Of a stretch of 64,000 bases of DNA, positions 1-8,716 are shown in pieces. Within the stretch, counting starts at the first letter, position 1. Every line of letters starts with the position of its first letter. The stretch covers positions 124,001 through 188,000 of the forward strand of contig CAWAFQ010000005.1 of assembly GCA_963781345.1 (NCBI GenBank), in the 5' to 3' direction. Position numbers and translations under genes: made by a program. A model generated the notes under the pieces. It did no database searches and was not told where the DNA came from. It saw only the letters and a program-made list of their open reading frames with translations. The DNA comes from JBBRHQ01 sp963781345. GTDB lineage: Bacteria; Actinomycetota; Thermoleophilia; Solirubrobacterales; 70-9.

Positions 1-384
1 AACCGAAGCGGTCTCGGCCACCCTGCTCGTCGCGGGACCCTCTCCGCAGTAGGCGATCGATGTAAGCGAGCCGGCATCACCGAAATCGCGGGCGGTCGCG
101 GTCGCCGCGCTCGAGGAGCGGTCAAGCCCGGCGATCAGCGTTCCCTGGGGGATCCCGACAGTGCTGCGGAAGCCGCTGAGAACGACCCTCTTGTGCTTCG
201 GGCACTTCGCTGTGGCGCTCACCTTGGCGCCGCCGGAGGGTGCGGAGACGGTCTTTGTTTGGGTGATCAGACCGCCACCGGCCAGGGCAACGCCCGCAAG
301 CGCCAGAACGGGGATGGCGGCGAGCGCGGCCACCGCCGGCAAACGCCTCCTCCCCTGCCTGATCAAGATCACCCGAGCGATCAT
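1..384 (-). CDS. Secreted protein of unknown function, N-terminal 128 residues (cut by window edge)
   Basis: I do not recognise this protein. The reverse strand is open from an ATG at 384 to the window edge with no stop. It begins with a basic stretch (residues 1-15), then a hydrophobic segment (about 16-37) that ends in small residues, as a Sec signal peptide does. The mature part has one early cysteine and is rich in Ser, Thr, Gly and Ala, so it should be exported. It is divergent from the cyclase gene, with only 24 bp between the two start codons. The 3' end lies outside the window, so length and family cannot be judged. Confidence 0.6.
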   Translation of the reverse strand, partial: MIARVILIRQGRRRLPAVAALAAIPVLALAGVALAGGGLITQTKTVSAPSGGAKVSATAKCPKHKRVVLSGFRSTVGIPQGTLIAGLDRSSSAATATARDFGDAGSLTSIAYCGEGPATSRVAETASV

Positions 385-395
385 ATCCGCTCGCG

Positions 396-401
396 TACAG
401 T
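396..401 (+). promoter_or_regulatory. Candidate -10 element for the cyclase gene
   Basis: TACAGT ends 7 bp before the ATG at 409, and no Shine-Dalgarno sequence is visible. The spacing fits a leaderless transcript. This is a pattern match only. Confidence 0.3.
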
Positions 402-408
402 CTTCCCG

Positions 409-3400
409 ATGGCTGCGGTGGTCTGCACGAGCTGCGCGACAGACAACCCCGAGCGGGCGCGGTTCTGCATGTCCTGCGGCGGCGCGCTCGAGCGCCGCTG
501 CCCAAGCTGCGAGGCCGAGGTGCCCCCGGGAGCGAAGTTCTGCATCGAGTGCGGGGCCGGGCTCGGCGCCGCCACCGCGCCGCCCCCGTCGGCGGGCGCC
601 GCGCCCGAGCCCCCGCCGGAGGAACGCCGCCAGGTCTCCGTCCTCTTCGCCGACCTATCCGGCTACACCGCGATCGCCGAGCACATGGACCCAGAGGCGG
701 TCAAGTCGATGCTCGACCGCTCACTGCGCCGCCTCGGCGATCAGGTGACCCGCTTCGGCGGCTCGATCGACAAGTTCATAGGCGACAACGTGATGGCTGT
801 CTTCGGCGCCCCCGTCGCCCACGAGGACGACCCCGAGCGCGCGGTCCGCGCGGGCCTGGCGATGCAGGCCGAGATGGAGCGGATCAACGAGCAGATCACG
901 GGTGACGTCAGCTTCCTCCTGCGGGTCGGGATCAACACCGGCGAGGTGCTGGCCGGGCGGGTGGGCGAGGGCTACACCGTGATCGGGGACACCGTCAACG
1001 TCGCCGCCCGCCTGCAGGCCGCGGCGCGACCGGGAACCGTGACGGTCGGCGAGCCGACCTTCCGGGCCACCCGCGGCTCGATCTCCTACACCGAGCTCGA
1101 GCCGCTGAGCCTGAAGGGCAAATCGGAGCCGGTGTCGGCCTGGGAGGCGGGCGCCGTGCTTGCCGAGCGCGAGCTCGGCCGGGCCGCCCCGCGCACCGCC
1201 GCCCCCCTGATCGGCCGTGCGGAGGAGTCCGAGCTGCTGGTCTCCCTCGCGGAGCGGGTCGAGCGCGAGGGCCGGGCGCACCTGGTCACGCTGATAGGCC
1301 AGGCGGGGGTGGGAAAGTCGCGACTGCTGCGCGAGCTCACCGACCGAGTCGCCGAGCTCGAGCCCGCCCCGCTGGTCGAGATTGGGCAGTGCCCGCCGTT
1401 CGGCTCGGGAAGGTCCTACTGGGCCCTGGGCGAGGTCCTGCGGGCGCAGTTCGGGATCTCCGCGGACGAGCCGGCCGACTCTGCCTGGGAGAAGATCCGG
1501 TCGGGAGTCCGCGCGCAGATCGGCGGGGAGATCGACGAGGAGGAGGCCGAGCGGGTGATCAACCCGATCGGGTTGGTCCTCGGCCTCGAACCCGAGAACG
1601 CCGGCGCAGGTGAGGCCGACGATCCCCAGCGCCTGCGTGAGGCGCTGTTCTCCTCGATCCGGACGCTGACCGAGCGCCTCTGCGGGCAGCGGCCGCTGTT
1701 GCTGGCGATCGAGGACATCCACTGGGCCGACGAGGGAATGCTCGACCTGATCGAGCACCTGGCACGCTGGGTGCGGGGGCCGCTGCTGATCGTCTGCCTC
1801 TGCCGTGATGAGCTGCTCGACCGCCGTCCCGACTGGGGCGGGGGCCGGCGAAACGCCACCTCGATCGCACTCGAGCCGCTCTCGGTGGCGGAAACCGAGC
1901 AGCTGGTCGGCTCGCTCTATGGGGGCACCGAGAGCGACCCGGCGCTGATCTCGCGGGTCGCCGAGCGCGCCGGCGGCAACCCGCTGTTCGCCGAGGAGAT
2001 GGTCAACCGGCTGCAGGAGGCGGGCGCCGACCCCGAGGCCCTTCCCGACAGCGTCCACTCGGTGCTCGCCGCCCGCCTCGACTCGCTGCCGCCGTTCGAG
2101 CGCCAACTGCTGCAATACGCCTCGGTGATCGGCCAGAGCTTCTGGGAAGGGGTGCTTCTGCGCGCCTCGGGGGCCGAGGGCCGCGAGGTCGAATCCGCTC
2201 TCGCCTCGCTGCAGGAGAGGGAGCTGGTGATCGGCAGCCAGACGAGCCGGCTCGCCGGCGAGCACGAGTACGCCTTCAAGCACGCGCTGATCCGCGACGT
2301 CGCCTACGGGATGCTGCCCAAGGCGAGCCGCTGCCGCCAGCACTTCGCCGTCGGCGGCCTGATCGAGGAGCGCGCCGAGGAGACGGGCGAGGGCGCCGTC
2401 GCCCTGGTCGCCGAGCATTACGGCCGCGCCGCCGCCCTCGGCGCCGAGGCCGGCGTCGAGGCCGACGAGCTGTCCCGGATCAGCCTCCCAGCACTTCAGT
2501 TCGCCGAGGCGGCGGGTGACGCGGCGGCGGCGCTGTACTCGAACCGCGAGGCGCTCGGCCACTTCCGGGCGGCGCGCGGCCTCGAGGTCGTGCTCGACGA
2601 AGAGACGGCGGCGCGGATAGGGGAGAAGAGCGGCGAGGTCGCCCTGCGGCTCGGCCGCGTCGACGAGGCGATCGCCGTCTGGGAGGAGTGCCTCGAGTAC
2701 CACCGCCGCCAGGAGAACCTTGCCCGTGTCGGGGATCTGCACCGCAAGATCGGCGCGGCCCACTGGGACAAGGGGGAGCGTGAGGCCTCGATCGAGAACT
2801 TCCAGCGCGGCATCGACCTGCTCAAGGACGGCCCGCCCTGCATCGAGTTGGTGCGCCTCTACGAGGAGGCCGCGTCGCTCTACATGCACACCGGCGACAA
2901 CATGCTGGCGATCTACGCCTCGGAGAAGGCGCTGCGTCTGGCGGAGCGGCTCGGGGAGGCCGCGGCGGCGAGCCGCGCCCACGGGATCTTCGGCCGCGTC
3001 TTCGGCCGCATCGGCGACTTCGAGAAGGCGCGCGAGAACCTCGAGCGCTCGGTCGAGCTGGCGCGCGACTCGGATAAGCGCGAGGCGGTGCTGGCGCTGC
3101 TCACCCTCGGCTACCACCTCGAGGTCTCCGAGGCCGACTACTCGGGCGCCGCCGCCGCCTACTCCGAGGCCCTCGACCTCGCTGTCGAGGTCGGCGACAT
3201 CCCCTCACAGGTCGAGGTCCACGCCGCGCTCGCACAGCTCGCCCTCTACGCCGCAGAGTGGGACGCGGTCGAGCGCGAGACCGAGGCCAGCGCCGGCCTC
3301 GCCGAGCGCGAGGGCCTGATCGGGAAGCTCTGCTTCCCCTACGTGATGCGCGGCGCCCTGCGCTGGCGCGAGGGTGAGTGGGAGGGCGCCGAGCGCTCCT

Positions 3401-3963
3401 GCCGCCGGGCGCACGAAATCGCAGAGAAGGTCGGGCGCTCCGAGGTCGCCTTCTCGGCGCTGCGCTGGCTCGCCGCGGTCGAGCGCGACCAGGGCAGACA
3501 CGGCGACGCCGAGCTGACCCTCTCGCGGGCGCTCGACATCTGCGAGCGCGCCGGGCTCGTCGCCCAATCGCTCGAGGCGATGGCCGAGCGGGCGATCTGC
3601 CTCGCCCTTGCGGGCCGCGCCGAGCAGGCCCGCGAGGCCGCCGACGGCGCCCGCCACCTGGCCGAGCGGCTCCACTACCCGGTCGGCACCGCGGCCGCCG
3701 GCGAGGCTGCCGGGGCGACCATGCCCGACCCGGCCGCGGGCGCGGCGGCCCTCGCCTCCTCTCGCGAGGCCTGGGAGCGACTGAAGCTGCCGCTCGCGGC
3801 GGCGCGCTCGGAGATGCTGCGGGCGCAGCGACTCGCCGAGACCGATCCCGCCGCGGCGGTAGAGGCGGCCACCGAGGCAGAGCACCGCTACGCCGGACTC
3901 GGCGTCGCCCATCTGGCCGTAGAATCGGCCAGATGGGCGACGGCCACAAGACCTGGATCCTGA
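409..3963 (+). CDS. Zinc-ribbon / class III adenylate-guanylate cyclase / AAA ATPase / TPR protein
   Basis: This 1184-residue multidomain signalling protein is the type common in actinobacteria. Two zinc ribbons occupy residues 6-48 (CxxC pairs at 6/9, 20/23, 31/34, 45/48). A class III cyclase domain spans about 73-245, with metal-binding D82 and D126, K122 before the second aspartate, and N198 and R202 in the late cyclase motif, so catalysis is plausible. An ATPase module follows, with Walker A GQAGVGKS at 297-304 and a Walker B ending IEDIHWAD. The C-terminal third is helical TPR-like repeats. The frame is open upstream to 193, but only the ATG at 409 directly precedes the ribbons; a TACAGT box at 396-401 suggests a leaderless start. 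Whether the product is cAMP or cGMP cannot be told. Confidence 0.88.
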   Translation: MAAVVCTSCATDNPERARFCMSCGGALERRCPSCEAEVPPGAKFCIECGAGLGAATAPPPSAGAAPEPPPEERRQVSVLFADLSGYTAIAEHMDPEAVKSMLDRSLRRLGDQVTRFGGSIDKFIGDNVMAVFGAPVAHEDDPERAVRAGLAMQAEMERINEQITGDVSFLLRVGINTGEVLAGRVGEGYTVIGDTVNVAARLQAAARPGTVTVGEPTFRATRGSISYTELEPLSLKGKSEPVSAWEAGAVLAERELGRAAPRTAAPLIGRAEESELLVSLAERVEREGRAHLVTLIGQAGVGKSRLLRELTDRVAELEPAPLVEIGQCPPFGSGRSYWALGEVLRAQFGISADEPADSAWEKIRSGVRAQIGGEIDEEEAERVINPIGLVLGLEPENAGAGEADDPQRLREALFSSIRTLTERLCGQRPLLLAIEDIHWADEGMLDLIEHLARWVRGPLLIVCLCRDELLDRRPDWGGGRRNATSIALEPLSVAETEQLVGSLYGGTESDPALISRVAERAGGNPLFAEEMVNRLQEAGADPEALPDSVHSVLAARLDSLPPFERQLLQYASVIGQSFWEGVLLRASGAEGREVESALASLQERELVIGSQTSRLAGEHEYAFKHALIRDVAYGMLPKASRCRQHFAVGGLIEERAEETGEGAVALVAEHYGRAAALGAEAGVEADELSRISLPALQFAEAAGDAAAALYSNREALGHFRAARGLEVVLDEETAARIGEKSGEVALRLGRVDEAIAVWEECLEYHRRQENLARVGDLHRKIGAAHWDKGEREASIENFQRGIDLLKDGPPCIELVRLYEEAASLYMHTGDNMLAIYASEKALRLAERLGEAAAASRAHGIFGRVFGRIGDFEKARENLERSVELARDSDKREAVLALLTLGYHLEVSEADYSGAAAAYSEALDLAVEVGDIPSQVEVHAALAQLALYAAEWDAVERETEASAGLAEREGLIGKLCFPYVMRGALRWREGEWEGAERSCRRAHEIAEKVGRSEVAFSALRWLAAVERDQGRHGDAELTLSRALDICERAGLVAQSLEAMAERAICLALAGRAEQAREAADGARHLAERLHYPVGTAAAGEAAGATMPDPAAGAAALASSREAWERLKLPLAAARSEMLRAQRLAETDPAAAVEAATEAEHRYAGLGVAHLAVESARWATATRPGS
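3907..3938 (+). promoter_or_regulatory. Perfect 13-bp inverted repeat with a -10-like box in the loop and the EVE start codon in the 3' arm
   Basis: GCCCATCTGGCCG (3907-3919) and CGGCCAGATGGGC (3926-3938) are exact reverse complements separated by TAGAAT (3920-3925). The ATG of the EVE gene (3933) lies in the right arm. TAGAAT differs from TATAAT at one base and ends 7 bp before that ATG. The repeat could be an RNA hairpin hiding the start codon until the cyclase gene is translated, or an operator around a leaderless promoter. It lies within the last codons of the cyclase. Confidence 0.55.
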
Positions 3964-4400
3964 CCGGCTCGCTGGAGAACTTCCGCATCAACGTCGAGCG
4001 CGGCTTCGATGTGATCGGGTTCAAGGAGCGCCGCCGAAAGCAGGCGTCGCAGATGACGCCGGGCGACGAGATCGTCTTCTACGTCACCGGGGTGCAGGAG
4101 TTCGGCGGCATCGCCCGGGTCACCTCGGAGGTCTTTGAGGACCGAGCGCCGATCTGGCCGCAGGGAAAGAAGAAGCATCCCGAGCCCTACCCCTGGCGGG
4201 TTGACGCCGAGCCGGTCCTGATCCTCGACGAGGAGAACTTCGTCGCCGCGGTCGAGGTGGTGGGTGAGCTCGAGCATGCCTCCAAGTGGCCCCCGGAGCA
4301 CTGGCACCTCGCCTTCCAGGGCCAGCTGCGAACGATCGGCGAGGCCGACTCGGAACTCCTGCGCGACCGGCTCGAGGCGGCCGCCACGGTCAGCTCGTGA
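3933..4400 (+). CDS. EVE domain-containing protein (PUA-like fold)
   Basis: This 155-residue protein is essentially one EVE domain. It shows the TWILTGS start (residues 7-13), the MTPGDEIVFYVTG strand (41-53) and PYPWRV (85-90). EVE/PUA-like proteins bind modified bases in RNA or DNA and are often carried beside restriction or nucleic-acid-processing genes; the ligand here is unknown. The ATG at 3933 is chosen because the family begins just before the WILTG motif. The gene overlaps the cyclase end by 31 bp. Its stop overlaps the next start as GTGA, so EVE and DUF2203 are probably translationally coupled. Confidence 0.85.
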   Translation: MGDGHKTWILTGSLENFRINVERGFDVIGFKERRRKQASQMTPGDEIVFYVTGVQEFGGIARVTSEVFEDRAPIWPQGKKKHPEPYPWRVDAEPVLILDEENFVAAVEVVGELEHASKWPPEHWHLAFQGQLRTIGEADSELLRDRLEAAATVSS

Positions 4401-4798
4401 GCGAGGGGCAGGGGCCGCTCGCTCACGGGCGGCACTTCACCCGCGAGGAGGCAAACGCGGCCCTGGCGACCCTGAGGCCGCTGCTGCAGAAGCTTCGCGA
4501 CGCCAAGGACCTGCTCACCGACGAAGAGGCCCACGAGGCGCTCTCGGACGCCGCGCCGGGAAACGGTGGCGGCGACGCCGGAGTCCAGGTCGGCGAGTCT
4601 TTCCTCGAGGTGCGGCGGATCCTGGCGACCTTGCAGGAATCGGGAATCGTGATCCGCGACATCGACCGCGGCCTGCTCGATTTCCCGGCCCTGATCGACG
4701 GCCGCGAGGTCTACCTCTGCTGGGAGCTCGACGACGAAGCGGTTGACCACTGGCACGACCTCGATTCCGGCTACGGTGGCCGCGAGCCGCTCGACTGA
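4397..4798 (+). CDS. DUF2203 family protein
   Basis: This small protein (133 residues) has the family layout. An N-terminal HFTREEAN-type helix start (about 13-20) is followed by a coiled region and a conserved C-terminal block with a Cys-Trp pair (C108, W109), WH at 119-120 and GGREPL at 127-132. The function of DUF2203 is not established. The GTG start at 4397 overlaps the EVE stop (GTGA). The frame is open further upstream, but the overlap and family length favour this start. The 3' end overlaps the next membrane-protein gene by about 23 bp. Confidence 0.8.
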   Translation: MSEGQGPLAHGRHFTREEANAALATLRPLLQKLRDAKDLLTDEEAHEALSDAAPGNGGGDAGVQVGESFLEVRRILATLQESGIVIRDIDRGLLDFPALIDGREVYLCWELDDEAVDHWHDLDSGYGGREPLD

Positions 4799-5327
4799 GC
4801 ATCCCGGCCCGCTGCGAGTGCTCCTCTCTCTGGGGCGCTTCGAGCAGCTTGCCGCGCTCGGCGCCGTGATCTGCGTCGCCAGCCTGGCGCTGCCCTGGTA
4901 CAGGCTCGGCCTCGCCGGGGGCCTCGGCCGCAGCGGCGCCAGCAGCTTCGGCTTCGCGGTCGCGGCGCTGATCATCACCGCCGCCTCGGCCCTGGCCCTG
5001 CTGATCCGCGTCGGCAGCGGCCGCCGCCCGCCGCTGCCGCTGCATGAGGGCACCCTGCTGGCGGTCGCGGGCGCCTGGTCGGCGGTGATCATCGGCTACC
5101 TGATGATCGACCGCCCGACCGCGACGATCGCCGACTTCCCGACCGCCTTCAGCCTCGGCTACGGGATCTTCGTCGCGATGGGGGGCGCGATCGTGCTTGT
5201 GCTCGCCGGCCTGCGCGTGCGTGGCGACGAGGTTGCAATCAAAGCCGCTACCCGGCAGGTGACGGAGGAGGAGGCTCGAAGCCCCACCTCCTCATCCCCG
5301 CCTCGATCTCGGAGATCACGGCCCTGA
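4776..5327 (+). CDS. Small multi-spanning membrane protein, unknown function
   Basis: This protein of about 183 residues has roughly four hydrophobic segments: after the LSLGRFEQ region, around AALIITAASALALLI, around LLAVAGAWSAVIIGYLM, and a final GIFVAMGGAIVLVLAGL. The tail is charged and Ser/Pro-rich. I do not recognise a family beyond a generic actinobacterial membrane protein. The start is uncertain: GTG 4776 overlaps DUF2203 by 23 bp, and TTG 4743 is an alternative. The 3' end overlaps the convergent PPK2 gene by 80 bp, so the last 27 residues are antisense to coding DNA. Confidence 0.6.
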   Translation: MAASRSTEHPGPLRVLLSLGRFEQLAALGAVICVASLALPWYRLGLAGGLGRSGASSFGFAVAALIITAASALALLIRVGSGRRPPLPLHEGTLLAVAGAWSAVIIGYLMIDRPTATIADFPTAFSLGYGIFVAMGGAIVLVLAGLRVRGDEVAIKAATRQVTEEEARSPTSSSPPRSRRSRP

Positions 5328-6018
5328 TCACCTCGACCCGCGCGTAGCGCTTGGAGTCACCCGGGACCACGTTCCAGGGCGCGTGGGGCTGGTCGGTGCG
5401 GGCCAGCATGTCCTCCACCGCCTCCTCGTACTGAGGCCTCTTCTCACGGTTTCGCCAGTCCTCTTCGGTCAGCTTCCAGACCTTCAGCGGGTCGTGCTTG
5501 CGGCGCTCGAAGCGGTGCAGCTGCTCGTCCTCGGAGATGTGCATCCAGAACTTGATCAGGATCGTCCCCTCGTCGGTGAGGGTGCGCTCGAACGAGTTGA
5601 TCTCGTCGTAGGCGCGCAGCCACTGCTCGCGGGTGGCGAGGCTCTCCACCCGCTCGACCAGGATCCGCCCGTACCAGGAGCGGTCAAACACCGCCATCCC
5701 GCCCCAGCCCGGAAGCATCGGCCAGAAGCGCCCGAGGAAGTGATGGCGCTTCTCGTCCGCGCTCGGCGTCGCGAACTGGACGACGCGGACGTGGCGCGGG
5801 TCCAGCGGCGTGACCAGGCGTTTGATGCATCCGCCCTTTCCCGACGCATCCCAGCCCTCGAAGACGACGCAGACGGGCGGCCCGATCCCGGCCTCCCCGA
5901 TCAGCCCGCCGAGAGTCAGCCTCAGCTGGGTCAGCCGTGCCCAGGACGCCTCGAGCGCCTCCGCCTCCTCCTTGCGGGAGAGCGCGAGCGAGAGATCAAC
6001 CTGATCGAGTTTGCCCAT
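5248..6018 (-). CDS. Polyphosphate kinase 2 (PPK2) family protein
   Basis: PPK2 enzymes transfer phosphate between polyphosphate and nucleotides. This 256-residue single-domain protein has the diagnostic Walker A GWDASGKGG (residues 55-63) and the Walker B block MAVFDRSWYGRILVERV (about 108-124). Conserved basic residues follow in the FERRKHDPLKVWKLT stretch. Length is normal for a one-domain PPK2. Which class it is (NDP- or NMP-phosphorylating) cannot be read from sequence alone. Start is ATG 6018. The 3' end converges on and overlaps the preceding membrane-protein gene. Confidence 0.92.
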   Translation of the reverse strand: MGKLDQVDLSLALSRKEEAEALEASWARLTQLRLTLGGLIGEAGIGPPVCVVFEGWDASGKGGCIKRLVTPLDPRHVRVVQFATPSADEKRHHFLGRFWPMLPGWGGMAVFDRSWYGRILVERVESLATREQWLRAYDEINSFERTLTDEGTILIKFWMHISEDEQLHRFERRKHDPLKVWKLTEEDWRNREKRPQYEEAVEDMLARTDQPHAPWNVVPGDSKRYARVEVIRAVISEIEAGMRRWGFEPPPPSPAG

Positions 6019-6040
6019 GACGCGAATCCTCGCATCATCC

Positions 6041-6286
6041 TCAGCGTGGTGGGTAGTCGAGAACCTGGGGCGGCTTGTCTGTCGTCAGGTTGAGCGCCAG
6101 CGGGAAGAGGAAGGCACCGAGGAAGATGCAGATGATGCCGACGGCGACGAGCCAGCGCGAGCGCCAGAGGTGCCCGAGGATCCCGACGAAGAAGCCGAGA
6201 AGCATCAGGGTTGCGTAGGGGCCGAAGGTCTGTGGGAGCAGCCCGGCCGCCGGCAAAACGAGATAGTGCACCGGGCCAATTATCAT
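6041..6286 (-). CDS. Small two-helix membrane protein
   Basis: This 81-residue protein starts at ATG 6286. Two hydrophobic stretches (about 23-39 and 44-64) are separated by a short basic loop (HLWRSRW), giving a helical hairpin. The tail contains Thr-Asp-Lys and ends in PPR. I do not recognise the family. It is divergent from the MoxR gene, with only 9 bp between start codons, and shares direction with PPK2, whose start lies 22 bp downstream of this gene's stop, so the two may be co-transcribed. Confidence 0.55.
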   Translation of the reverse strand: MIIGPVHYLVLPAAGLLPQTFGPYATLMLLGFFVGILGHLWRSRWLVAVGIICIFLGAFLFPLALNLTTDKPPQVLDYPPR

Positions 6287-6295
6287 CGCTTGCCG

Positions 6296-7264
6296 ATGAG
6301 CCAACCGAATACCCCCGAATCGGTCGCCGAGGTCAAGGAGAACCTGGCCGGCGCCGGCTACCTCGCCGATGAGCCCGCAGCCCTCGTCTCCTTCCTCGCC
6401 CAGCGGCTGGAGAAGCCGATCCTTGTCGAGGGCCCGGCGGGGGTCGGCAAGACCGAGCTTGCGAAGGCGCTCTCGCGCGCAACCGGGCGTGAGCTGATCC
6501 GCCTGCAGTGCTATGAGGGCCTCGATGAGGCCAAGGCGCTGTATGAGTGGAACTACCGCAAGCAGCTTCTCCGGATCCAGGCGAGCGTGGCCGAACAACT
6601 GCCCGGCACGTCCTCGGCTTCGCCTCCGGGCGTGCCGGGGTCGGAGGAGGACACGGTGGGCAGTGATCCCCGGGTCTTCGACAACATCTTTCGTGAGGAG
6701 TTCCTGCTCGAGCGGCCGCTGATGCAGGCGATCGCCAGCCCCGAGCCCGTCGTCCTGCTGATCGACGAGATCGACAAGACCGACCAGGAGTTCGAGGCGA
6801 TGCTGCTGGAGCTGCTCTCCGACTTCCAGATCACGATCCCCGAGCTCGGCCAGGTCTCGGCGACGACGATGCCGATCGTCGTCCTCACCTCGAACAACTC
6901 GCGCGAGCTGACCGAGGCCCTGAAGCGCCGCTGCCTCTACCTCTGGCTCGACTATCCCGAGATCGAGCGCGAGATGGAGATCGTCCGCCTCCACACCCCC
7001 GACCTGCCTGAGGCGATGGCGAAGCGACTGGTCGAGATCGTCCACTCGATCCGCGCCCTCGACCTGAAGAAGCCGCCCTCGATCGCCGAGTCGATCGACT
7101 GGGCGCGGACGCTTCTGCTGATGGGCGCCGAGGACATCGATCGCGAGACCTTCGAACAGTCGATGTCGATTTTGGTCAAGCACCGAACCGACATCGATCT
7201 GGTGGCGGAGCGCGTGGGAATGCGTCTGGAGGCGCCGACAGAGCATCCAGCCACCAGTCCCTAG
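6296..7264 (+). CDS. MoxR family AAA ATPase
   Basis: MoxR ATPases act as chaperones with VWA-domain partners to mature protein complexes. This 322-residue protein has Walker A GPAGVGKT at 46-53, Walker B VVLLIDEIDK near 155-165, and a sensor-1 TSNNSRELTEALKRRC stretch. The C-terminal lid domain follows. It resembles the CoxD-like MoxR subgroup, but no carbon monoxide dehydrogenase subunit is present nearby. The ATG at 6296 sits 9 bp after a TATCAT box, and there is no Shine-Dalgarno, so a leaderless start is possible. The VWA gene follows after 32 bp. Confidence 0.88.
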   Translation: MSQPNTPESVAEVKENLAGAGYLADEPAALVSFLAQRLEKPILVEGPAGVGKTELAKALSRATGRELIRLQCYEGLDEAKALYEWNYRKQLLRIQASVAEQLPGTSSASPPGVPGSEEDTVGSDPRVFDNIFREEFLLERPLMQAIASPEPVVLLIDEIDKTDQEFEAMLLELLSDFQITIPELGQVSATTMPIVVLTSNNSRELTEALKRRCLYLWLDYPEIEREMEIVRLHTPDLPEAMAKRLVEIVHSIRALDLKKPPSIAESIDWARTLLLMGAEDIDRETFEQSMSILVKHRTDIDLVAERVGMRLEAPTEHPATSP

Positions 7265-7296
7265 TCCCTGGTCACCAGCGACCAGCGAGAGAGCCT

Positions 7297-8700
7297 ATGA
7301 CCTCCTCCCCCTACGGCCCCAAGCTCGAATCCGGCCCCCCCGGCCTCGCCGCGAAACTGCTGTCGTTTTGCGAGGAGCTTCGCAGCGAGGGGGTCGCGGT
7401 CGGCACCTCGGAGATCCTCGACGCCTTCGAGGCCCTCGACCAGGTGCCCTGGGGCAACCAGGAGGACTTCCGCGAGGCGCTCGCTGCGACAATCGCCAAG
7501 TCGCAGGAGGACCGCCGGATCTTCGAGCTTCTGTTCGAGCGCTACTTCTTCCGCAGCACCGAGGCGGAGGCGGTCGAGCGCGGCCTCAAGGAGCAGGGGA
7601 CCCGCCACGAGGGGGGCGAGAGGCTCGACATCGACGAGTTGAGCGAGGCGGTGCGCCAGGCCATAGCCGAGGGCAACGACGGCGAGATGCGCGACCTCGC
7701 CCGGCTGGCGATCGCCGCCTTCGGCCGCCAGGGCGAGGGATCGGGAGTGGTCGGAGTGGACGTCCAGCGAATCCGTCGCTCACTCGGGCTCTCCACCGGA
7801 ACCCAGCCTCCGGCAGAGCACGGCGGCGAGCAGCCGCTGATCGAGCGTGAGCAGCTCAACCGCTTCGAGCGCCACCTGCGCCGCGAGCTCGAACGTGGCC
7901 TGATCGAGCGAACCGAGACGCTCCCCCCCTCGCGCCCGCTGGCCGAGCTCGACCGCACTCTGCCGACCAGCGCCGCCCAGGACCTCGCCTCGGTCCACCG
8001 CGCGGTGGCGCAGATGAAGCGGCGGCTGGCGACCCTCGGGCACGAGCAGCGCGGGCGGCGCAAGGGCCGCGTCGTCGACGTGCGGCGAACCATGCGGACC
8101 TCGTTGGAGACCGGCGGCGTCCCGCTTCACCTCCGCTACCGGCCGAAGCGGCCGCGGCGGCCCGAGATCTACGTTCTCTGCGACGTCTCGACCTCGGTCA
8201 CCTCGGCCAGCGTCTTCTTCCTCAGCGTCCTTCACGCACTCCACGACTCCTTCCGCAAGCTGCGCAGCTTCGTCTTCATCGAGCGCATCTCCGAGGTGAC
8301 CGAGATCTTCGAGCACGAGCGCGACTTCCGCCAGATCTCCTCGCGGATCACCAGCGAAGGCGGCGTCGCCGATGTCTCCGGATACACGGACTACGGCCGT
8401 GTCTGGCTCGAGTTCCTGGAAGAGATCGCCGAGGAGCTCGACCCGCGCTCGACGGTGATCGTCCTCGGCGACGCCCGCACCAACGGCCGCGAGCCCCACG
8501 CCAAGGTCTTCGCCCAGATCTCCGAGCGCGCCGGTCGCCTCTTCTGGCTCAATCCCGAGCCGCGGCTGTACTGGAACTACGGCGACTCGGTGATGGCCGC
8601 CTATGAGCCCTTCTGCGACGGCGCCTTCGAGTGCTGGACCACCCGGCACCTGGAGAACTTCGTCAACGTTGTTGCCGGCGGCGTTCCGGCGGCCGACTGA
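7297..8700 (+). CDS. VWA domain-containing CoxE-like protein, partner of the MoxR ATPase
   Basis: This 467-residue protein begins with an all-helical region typical of CoxE-like proteins (segments LLSFCEELRSEGVAV and FELLFERYFF). It ends with a von Willebrand A domain carrying a MIDAS motif, DVSTS, in the segment IYVLCDVSTSV, after a VRRTMRTSLETGG linker. MoxR-VWA pairs work together, the VWA protein binding the substrate through a metal ion. The gene directly follows moxR, so an operon is very likely. Which complex is matured cannot be inferred from this window. Confidence 0.85.
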   Translation: MTSSPYGPKLESGPPGLAAKLLSFCEELRSEGVAVGTSEILDAFEALDQVPWGNQEDFREALAATIAKSQEDRRIFELLFERYFFRSTEAEAVERGLKEQGTRHEGGERLDIDELSEAVRQAIAEGNDGEMRDLARLAIAAFGRQGEGSGVVGVDVQRIRRSLGLSTGTQPPAEHGGEQPLIEREQLNRFERHLRRELERGLIERTETLPPSRPLAELDRTLPTSAAQDLASVHRAVAQMKRRLATLGHEQRGRRKGRVVDVRRTMRTSLETGGVPLHLRYRPKRPRRPEIYVLCDVSTSVTSASVFFLSVLHALHDSFRKLRSFVFIERISEVTEIFEHERDFRQISSRITSEGGVADVSGYTDYGRVWLEFLEEIAEELDPRSTVIVLGDARTNGREPHAKVFAQISERAGRLFWLNPEPRLYWNYGDSVMAAYEPFCDGAFECWTTRHLENFVNVVAGGVPAAD

Positions 8701-8716
8701 GCGCCCGGGCGACGGC

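Noticed and set aside
721..3117. 798-residue reverse-strand frame opposite the cyclase
   Set aside because: It lies wholly antisense to a well-supported gene and has the Leu/Arg/Gly/Asp-rich composition of a shadow frame in GC-rich DNA. No domain is visible. The same applies to the long frames at 27256-29394 (+), 34310-36742 (-), 40030-42012 (-) and 43821-45935 (+).
6296..8700. Carbon monoxide dehydrogenase maturation genes (CoxD/CoxE)
   Set aside because: The MoxR-VWA pair resembles CoxD and CoxE, but no coxL, coxM, coxS or molybdenum-cofactor gene is present, so the target is left open.
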